Shown: positions 1-4,658 of the stretch, in pieces
How positions within the stretch are numbered: the first letter of the stretch is position 1
Layout of the letters: every line of letters starts with the position of its first letter
From: Prosthecobacter sp.
GTDB lineage: Bacteria > Verrucomicrobiota > Verrucomicrobiia > Verrucomicrobiales > Verrucomicrobiaceae
Length of the DNA stretch: 5,871 bases
Direction of reading: 5' to 3'
NCBI GenBank assembly: GCA_025869455.1
Contig: JAOZVT010000751.1
Coordinates: forward strand, 1-5,871
Program-made: the position numbers and the translations under genes
The notes under the pieces: generated by a model
What the model was told of the DNA's origin: nothing
Databases searched by the model: none
What the model saw: the letters and a program-made list of their open reading frames with translations, nothing else

Positions 1-663
1 CCCCACCGTATTGCCATTGTTGATGACCACACGCTCATGCGTGAGGGACTGAAAATGTTCGTGGAAAACTTGGAAGACTTCGCTTGTGCATGGACTGCAC
101 CGGACTCCCAGGAAGCTCTCAAAATGCTGGAAACCGATCAGCCGGATGTTCTGGTGGTGGACATCACGTTACCTGGACGCAACGGATTGGAACTCATCAA
201 AGACGTGCGTGTGCTGAATCCTGATCTGCCCGTGCTGGTGGTATCCATGCATGATGAAACTCTGTATGCGCAGCGTGCCCTGAAAGCCGGTGCCAAAGGC
301 TATGTCATGAAGGATGCTCCTCATGGCGCTTTTGAAAAAGCGTTGCGTCGCATCCTGTCGGGAGGCATCGCCCTGAGTGAGAAGATGTCTGAAACGATTC
401 TGCTAGCCTTCTCTTCTGGTGCCAATCCAGGTCCTGATGGAGCGATCCACCACCTGAGTGACCGCGAATTTGAGGTCTTCCAGTTGATCGGCGAAGGACG
501 CAGCACGGGCCAGATTGCAGAGACGCTGCGCATCAGCCCGAAAACGGTGGACGTGCATAAACTGAAAATCCGCCAGAAGCTCAAGCTCACCGAAGGCACT
601 TCCCTGACCTCATTCGCCATCCGCTGGGTGGAAATGCGTAAACTGGGTAAAAAGGCTGAATAA
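1..663 (+). CDS. NarL/FixJ-family response regulator, 5' end cut by the window edge
   Basis: DNA-binding response regulator of a two-component system. The frame is open from base 1, and codons 1-12 already read as the receiver start (HRIAIVDDH), so the ATG at 37 is internal and the true start lies just left of the window. Counting from base 1, the acidic pair is D8-D9, the phosphoacceptor is D54 in VVDITLPG, the switch Ser is S82 in VVSMHDE, and the conserved Lys is K104 in GYVMKDA. A linker leads to a LuxR/GerE helix-turn-helix at about 151-195 (LSDREFEV, then ISPKTVDVHKLKIRQKL). Length of about 220 residues is normal for the family, which is phosphorylated by HisKA_3 kinases and activates or represses transcription as a dimer. 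A kinase of that class begins at 4659, but a partner could also lie upstream outside the window. The target genes cannot be read from the sequence. Ends at TAA 661-663. Confidence 0.93.
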   Translation, partial: PHRIAIVDDHTLMREGLKMFVENLEDFACAWTAPDSQEALKMLETDQPDVLVVDITLPGRNGLELIKDVRVLNPDLPVLVVSMHDETLYAQRALKAGAKGYVMKDAPHGAFEKALRRILSGGIALSEKMSETILLAFSSGANPGPDGAIHHLSDREFEVFQLIGEGRSTGQIAETLRISPKTVDVHKLKIRQKLKLTEGTSLTSFAIRWVEMRKLGKKAE

Positions 664-681
664 CTGCCGCAACTTCCCGGC

Positions 682-719
682 TCCGTTCGCCAACTCACAC
701 ATTCTGCTTGGCGAACGGA
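682..719 (+). terminator. 12-bp perfect inverted repeat after the response regulator gene
   Basis: TCCGTTCGCCAA (682-693) and TTGGCGAACGGA (708-719) are perfect reverse complements separated by a 14-nt loop, starting 18 nt after the regulator stop codon. The position suits a transcription end or RNA-stabilising hairpin, but no T-run follows on the + strand, so a classical intrinsic terminator is not shown. The right arm also contains the proposed -35 box of the rnpB promoter, so the element could instead be a protein-binding site controlling rnpB. Confidence 0.4.
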
Positions 720-735
720 CAAGCTGTCCTACTAT
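708..735 (+). promoter_or_regulatory. Putative sigma-70-type promoter of rnpB
   Basis: TTGGCG (708-713) resembles a -35 box and TACTAT (730-735) a -10 box, with a 16-nt spacer. Transcription would start about 6-7 nt downstream, near 741-742, which is where the 5' strand of helix P1 of the RNase P RNA begins. The agreement between predicted start and RNA structure is the main support. The boxes are imperfect matches to the consensus (4 of 6 for the -10), and no start site has been measured. Confidence 0.5.
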
Positions 736-740
736 GGTCA

Positions 741-1180
741 TGGGTCGGCCGGAGTGGTCGCTCGTCGGTGTCTCGCTTGCGGGATTCGCGGACGAGAGGA
801 AAGTCCGGACACCACAAGGCAGCATGCCGCGCGCAAGCGTCGGAGGTTCTGGGGCAACCCAGGGCAATGGAAAGTGTCACAGAAAACAAACCGCCTTTCG
901 GAGCTTCGGTTCCGAAGGGTAAGGGTGAAACGGCGGGGTAAGAGCCCACCGCTCCAACAGCAATGAAGGAGGCATGACAAACCCCATGCGGTGCAAGACA
1001 GAACAGGAGAAACGGTCCGCCTGGCCGCAAGTCCCCGAAAGGGGGCGGATAACTCCGGGTAATAGTCGCATCCTGCGTGAGCAGGAGGTGGGGCCGCGAG
1101 GCTTCATCAGATAAATGACCACGCTGGAAGCCGCGAGGCTGAAGGTACAAAATCCGGCTTATGATGGCCGACCCACTCCT
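741..1180 (+). ncRNA. rnpB: RNase P RNA, bacterial type A
   Basis: Catalytic RNA that removes 5' leaders from pre-tRNAs. Ends were set from helix P1: TGGGTCGGCC (741-750) pairs perfectly over 10 bp with GGCCGACCCA (1166-1175). Conserved blocks appear in order: GAGGAAAGTCCGG (796-808), ACAGAAAACAAACCGCC (about 880-895), AGGGTGAAACGG with GGTAAGAGCCCACCG (922-951), AGATAAATGACC (1109-1120), and ACAAAATCCGGCTTAT (1147-1162). The first and last form helix P4 of the catalytic core. Visible helices include P3 closed by CTCGTC/GACGAG (761-766/791-796), P12 (894-902/911-919), P15 GGAG/CTCC (1006-1009/1053-1056), P16 (1016-1020/1045-1049), P17 with a GAAA loop (1033-1044) and P18 with a GTGA tetraloop (1071-1086). 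P15-P17 and P18 mark the ancestral type A layout. The exact 3' end is uncertain by several bases, and no intrinsic terminator is visible behind it. Confidence 0.95.
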
Positions 1181-1268
1181 TTCCCTTTCGGAAGCGGCGC
1201 ACAATCCAGGTGTCGCATTGCCCAACTAGTGCTGAGCAAAAATGCGGAGGAGGAGACAGGGTGGAGAA

Positions 1269-3647
1269 ATGTCTTCGTCCATCTCCTGCAAGCACTGCGG
1301 TACGCCCGTCCCTTCCAATCGGGATGACGGATTCTGCTGCGCAGGCTGTGTCTATGTGTTTGATCTATTGCATCAGCAGGGGCTGGATCATTTTTATGAT
1401 CTGAAGGCGGGGCTATCCCTTCCCCCAGTTTCACCCCAAAGTTTGCGGGAGCGCGACTACGCTTGGCTATTGGATCTTGCTAAACTCCAAGAGTCCACCA
1501 AGTCGGATGAGGCGATTGCCTCCGTTGAGCTACGGCTTGCCCTCCAGGGAATCTCCTGTGTGGGTTGTGTTTGGTTGATTGAGAAGGTTTTTGCACGCCA
1601 CCCTGGGGGTATTCGGGTCAATGTGGATGTGGTGCAGGGTGACCTCTCCGTGGTCTATGATCCGGCTCAGTTTGACCTGTTAGCCTTTGCCCGGGATCTT
1701 CAGTCTTTTGGATATCTCGTCGGCCCGCCGCATGATGGTAATGAGCGTAAGCAGGCTTCTGGCTTAGAGCGGCGTATGGGCCTTTGCGGTGCCTTTGCCA
1801 TGAACGCGATGGCTTTTTGCCTGCCCGCCTATTTTGGGATGCCCAAGGATTTTGCTTTTGCCACTTGGTTTGACATGATCGCCGCCGTGTCAGCGACACT
1901 CGCCATGCTGGTGGGAGGTTCCTATTTCATCGAGAAAGCTTGGCAAAGTCTGCGACTGGGAGCCTTGCACATTGATACTCCCATTGCTCTAGGCATCATC
2001 GTTGCCTATGCAGGGTCCATGAGCGGATGGATCGCAGGCATTGAAGGACTGAAGTACTTCGACTTCGTTGCCATTTTCATCTTTCTCATGCTGGCCGGTC
2101 GTTGGGCTCAGCAAGCCTCCGTTGAGCGCAATCGGCGCAAGCTCATGCGGGACACGTCCATTCCTGAAACGGTGACTCTTGTGGGCGCTGAAAAGCCGCA
2201 ACCTTTAGCGATCCTTAAACCTGGCCTGCGCTTTTTAATCAGTCCAGGTCAGTCCATTCCTGTGGCTTGTCAGTTACTCGGTGCCCATGCCTCCGTGAGT
2301 TTGGAGTGGATCAATGGAGAGAGTGAGGCCCAAGATCGTGAGGCAGGGCAAATGCTTCCCTCGGGGGCTCTCAACATCGGCACACGCCCGTTGGAAGTGG
2401 AGGCTCTGGAAAGCTGGCAAGATAGCACGCTGAGGAAGCTTCTGGAAGCTAGGCGTCCGGGTGATTTCCGTGACCTGAAGCTGGAGCGGCTGTTACGCTG
2501 GTATCTAACGGCGGTTGTAATCATCGGCATCCTAGGTGCGATTGGCTGGCTGATTCAGGGAGCTGGCTTGGGCAAAGCTTTGCAGGTGATGATCTCCATC
2601 TTTGTGGTGTCGTGTCCCTGCGCGCTAGGTGTGGCGGTGCCTTTGGCCGAAGAGCTGGCCTCTTCACGTGCAGAGAAGATTGGCGTCTTTGTCCGCACCC
2701 TGGGACTTTGGAAAAAGCTCACACAACTTCGGCGGGTGGTGTTTGATAAAACTGGAACCCTGACCTTAGAAAATCCGGTCTTGGAGAATCCTGAGGTATT
2801 AAACCAACTGGACCCCACAGCACTCCAAGCACTGAGGACTCTGGTCGCAGGCAATCTCCATCCCGTCAGCCGCAGTCTCTTTGATGCGTTAGGCCCTGGT
2901 GAATGCACGCCTAACCAACATGTTAGCGAGGTCATAGGCCAAGGCCTTCAATTTGTGGATAGCCAAGGCAAAAAATGGTCACTAGGCCGGAGCAGCGGGG
3001 CTGATGCCAGTTTCCTGTGCGATGATGTACCTCTTATCGGTTTTCGTTTTCGGGATGAGCTGCGTAGCGAGTCTGTGAACGAAGTTCATGCCCTACAACA
3101 GAAGAACCTCGCCATTCATATCCTCAGTGGTGATCGTGAAAGCAAAGTGGCCCACATAGCGGCACAGTTGAATCTGGATACAAAGTATTGGTGCGCTGGT
3201 ATGACCCCTGAAAGCAAAGCCGCCTGGGTTTCTCAGCACAATCATGATGACACGCTGTACATTGGAGATGGGGCGAATGATAGCTTAGCGTTTGATGCGG
3301 CTCTTTGTGCAGGCAGCCCTGTCAGTGGACGCAGCTTCCTAGAGCAAAAAGCGGATTTCTTTTTCCTGGGCCATAGCCTGCGTTTTGTGCGAGAATTGTT
3401 AAACATTGCTCAGCTACACCGCCGCGCTACAAGGCGTGTGTTTACCTTTTCCCTCGCCTACAATATCGGCACCGTCTTAGTGGGACTCTCAGGTCATCTT
3501 AATCCTTTGGCGGCGGCTATTTTGATGCCCCTCAGTTCTGTGGCAACGTTGAGCCTCGTAGCACTAACATTTGGGCGGTCAAAACGTGAGTTAATGCCCT
3601 TGGCTCAGGCCGAAATTTCACTCGTCCCCGCCAAGATTATGGTCTGA
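1269..3647 (+). CDS. P1B-type heavy-metal (probably copper) ATPase, FixI/CcoI-like
   Basis: Membrane pump using ATP to move a soft metal ion, most likely Cu+, out of the cytoplasm; FixI/CcoI members supply copper for cbb3 oxidase assembly. I chose ATG 1269 (792 aa) because GGAGGAGGAG (1246-1255) and further purines precede it; the in-frame ATG at 1242 would add a poor MRRRRQGGE tail and translate that leader. Domains: N-terminal metal-binding domain with C7-x2-C10 and FCCAGC (C23, C24, C27), as in FixI-type pumps; HMA domain with GISCVGC (C97, C100); four membrane segments at about 170-280; actuator domain with NGES at 349-352; two membrane segments at about 411-458 including the ion-site CPC (449-451); phosphorylation site DKTGT (D493); ATP-binding HP (531-532); GDGAND (666-671); two last membrane segments carrying YN (731-732) and M-x2-SS (753-757). 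The CPC/YN/MxxSS set is the copper(I) signature of subgroup P1B-1. The actuator loop reads NGES instead of TGES, though its catalytic Glu is kept. Cellular role (oxidase assembly or efflux) is inference; no cco genes are in view. Confidence 0.92.
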   Translation: MSSSISCKHCGTPVPSNRDDGFCCAGCVYVFDLLHQQGLDHFYDLKAGLSLPPVSPQSLRERDYAWLLDLAKLQESTKSDEAIASVELRLALQGISCVGCVWLIEKVFARHPGGIRVNVDVVQGDLSVVYDPAQFDLLAFARDLQSFGYLVGPPHDGNERKQASGLERRMGLCGAFAMNAMAFCLPAYFGMPKDFAFATWFDMIAAVSATLAMLVGGSYFIEKAWQSLRLGALHIDTPIALGIIVAYAGSMSGWIAGIEGLKYFDFVAIFIFLMLAGRWAQQASVERNRRKLMRDTSIPETVTLVGAEKPQPLAILKPGLRFLISPGQSIPVACQLLGAHASVSLEWINGESEAQDREAGQMLPSGALNIGTRPLEVEALESWQDSTLRKLLEARRPGDFRDLKLERLLRWYLTAVVIIGILGAIGWLIQGAGLGKALQVMISIFVVSCPCALGVAVPLAEELASSRAEKIGVFVRTLGLWKKLTQLRRVVFDKTGTLTLENPVLENPEVLNQLDPTALQALRTLVAGNLHPVSRSLFDALGPGECTPNQHVSEVIGQGLQFVDSQGKKWSLGRSSGADASFLCDDVPLIGFRFRDELRSESVNEVHALQQKNLAIHILSGDRESKVAHIAAQLNLDTKYWCAGMTPESKAAWVSQHNHDDTLYIGDGANDSLAFDAALCAGSPVSGRSFLEQKADFFFLGHSLRFVRELLNIAQLHRRATRRVFTFSLAYNIGTVLVGLSGHLNPLAAAILMPLSSVATLSLVALTFGRSKRELMPLAQAEISLVPAKIMV

Positions 3648-3667
3648 GCGCACAACAGGCGCTCAGA
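3643..3667 (+). terminator. 9-bp hairpin overlapping the ATPase stop codon
   Basis: TCTGAGCGC (3643-3651) and GCGCTCAGA (3659-3667) are perfect reverse complements around a 7-nt loop (ACAACAG). The left arm contains the TGA stop of the ATPase gene. No T-run follows in either direction, so this may be a weak or factor-dependent terminator or an mRNA-end stabiliser rather than a standard intrinsic terminator. Confidence 0.4.
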
Positions 3668-3696
3668 ACAAAGCAAACACTGAGGGGCATTTAGGG

Positions 3697-3716
3697 GTCT
3701 AAGGTTTTAGAATCTA
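3697..3716 (+). repeat. Small TCTAA/TTAGA inverted-repeat cluster upstream of the stress-protein gene
   Basis: In the 84-nt gap before the stress-protein gene, TCTAA (3698-3702), TTAGA (3707-3711) and TCTAA (3713-3717) alternate in orientation, giving two overlapping short palindromes in an AT-rich stretch that ends 15 nt before the ATG. This could be an operator or part of a promoter, but the arms are only 5 bp and could be chance. No convincing FNR/FixK box (TTGAT-N4-ATCAA) is present in the gap. Confidence 0.2.
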
Positions 3717-3731
3717 ACCAGAACTAGAATT

Positions 3732-4640
3732 ATGAAAGCTTACACTCAAATCATCGCAGCCATTGATTTTACACCTTCTTGTCGAAATGCCCTCAAGGAA
3801 GCCGTTCGGCTGGCAGCCCCGAACAACGCCAAACTAACAGCCGTGCATGTGCTGGATGAGTTTCTCGCCCATGAGTTGAAACGTGCTCTTTCCACGGATC
3901 AAGCGACGATCCGCGCCGACTGGCAGGAACGGCTGAAAAAATTCGTGGCCGAATCCGACCTCGGCTCAGCCCAAGTGGAGATTGAAGTCCGTATTGGCCA
4001 TCCCTTTGCTGAGTTGGCCGAATCCTGCCGTGTTCATGCGGCGGATCTATTGGTCATGGGGGCTAAAGGTTCGCGGGATGAGCCTGGGCGCGTGGGCATC
4101 ATCGCCGCTAAATGCATGCGTAAAGCCCCTGTGGATGTGTTGCTGGTACGTGAGGATGCTTGTGGTCCCTACAAACACCTCGTCACCTGCGTGGACTTTT
4201 CAGACAACGCCACCAAGGCCGTGCGCCACGCTTTGACCTTAGCCAAACAGGACGGAGCCTCATTGGACTGCATTTATGTTTATCAATCCGCCTTGGCGAT
4301 GTCTCTGGATTATGGCGGGCTGGTGGCTCCCATGCCGCTGGGTACAGATGCCCAAGCCATGGAAATGTGGCAGGAAGAATTGAAGGTATTCATGGAGCCG
4401 TTCATGCAGAAGTTTCCTGAAGTAACCGTCAAAACCGTAGTTCTAGAACGCATCAATATTCGGGAAGCTATTCTGGATCATGTCAAAGACACGCATGCAG
4501 ACATGGTGGTGTTAGGCACACGAGGTAAAACGGGACTGCGGGAGTTGCTCATTGGTACGACAGCAGAGAAGATTGTGGCCAATGCCCCCTGCTCCATCTT
4601 GGCGGTGAAACCTGACGAATTTCTGGAAGCCCACGAATAA
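3732..4640 (+). CDS. Tandem-domain universal stress protein (UspA family)
   Basis: Cytoplasmic stress protein of 302 residues made of two Usp domains in tandem (about 1-141 and 146-294), each beginning with the typical hydrophobic strand and acidic residue (IIAAIDF, D12; LVTCVDF, D155). The second domain has an intact nucleotide-binding motif G-x2-G-x9-G-T (G262, G265, G275, T276) and the usual ending AEKIV...APCSILAVKP. The first is degenerate: after GAKG (110-113) the spacing is one residue short and the third Gly is followed by Ile, not Ser/Thr, so it probably does not bind ATP the same way. No signal peptide or membrane segment is present. ATG 3732 fits the start of the first Usp strand, though no Shine-Dalgarno sequence precedes it. 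The kinase gene starts 18 nt after its stop, suggesting co-transcription. Proteins of this family are commonly raised by starvation, low oxygen or redox stress; the trigger here is inferred from the neighbouring sensor. Confidence 0.9.
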   Translation: MKAYTQIIAAIDFTPSCRNALKEAVRLAAPNNAKLTAVHVLDEFLAHELKRALSTDQATIRADWQERLKKFVAESDLGSAQVEIEVRIGHPFAELAESCRVHAADLLVMGAKGSRDEPGRVGIIAAKCMRKAPVDVLLVREDACGPYKHLVTCVDFSDNATKAVRHALTLAKQDGASLDCIYVYQSALAMSLDYGGLVAPMPLGTDAQAMEMWQEELKVFMEPFMQKFPEVTVKTVVLERINIREAILDHVKDTHADMVVLGTRGKTGLRELLIGTTAEKIVANAPCSILAVKPDEFLEAHE

Positions 4641-4658
4641 CTTTTCAGTTCAACCGTG

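Noticed and set aside
37..663. ATG at 37 as the real start of the response regulator
   Set aside because: The frame is open back to base 1 and already encodes the receiver's first strand and its acidic pair, so starting at 37 would remove essential residues.
695..1225. A 176-codon minus-strand reading frame and several shorter frames on both strands between the regulator and the ATPase
   Set aside because: They lie across rnpB, whose conserved blocks and helices fully explain the sequence; the translations show no domain or family motif.
1242..1268. Upstream ATG at 1242 as the ATPase start
   Set aside because: It would encode MRRRRQGGE from what looks like the purine-rich ribosome-binding leader of ATG 1269, has no Shine-Dalgarno of its own, and the first conserved Cys pair sits just after 1269.
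1360..1376. FNR/FixK-like half-sites TTGAT...ATCAG
   Set aside because: The spacing is 7 nt instead of 4, and the site lies inside the ATPase coding region.
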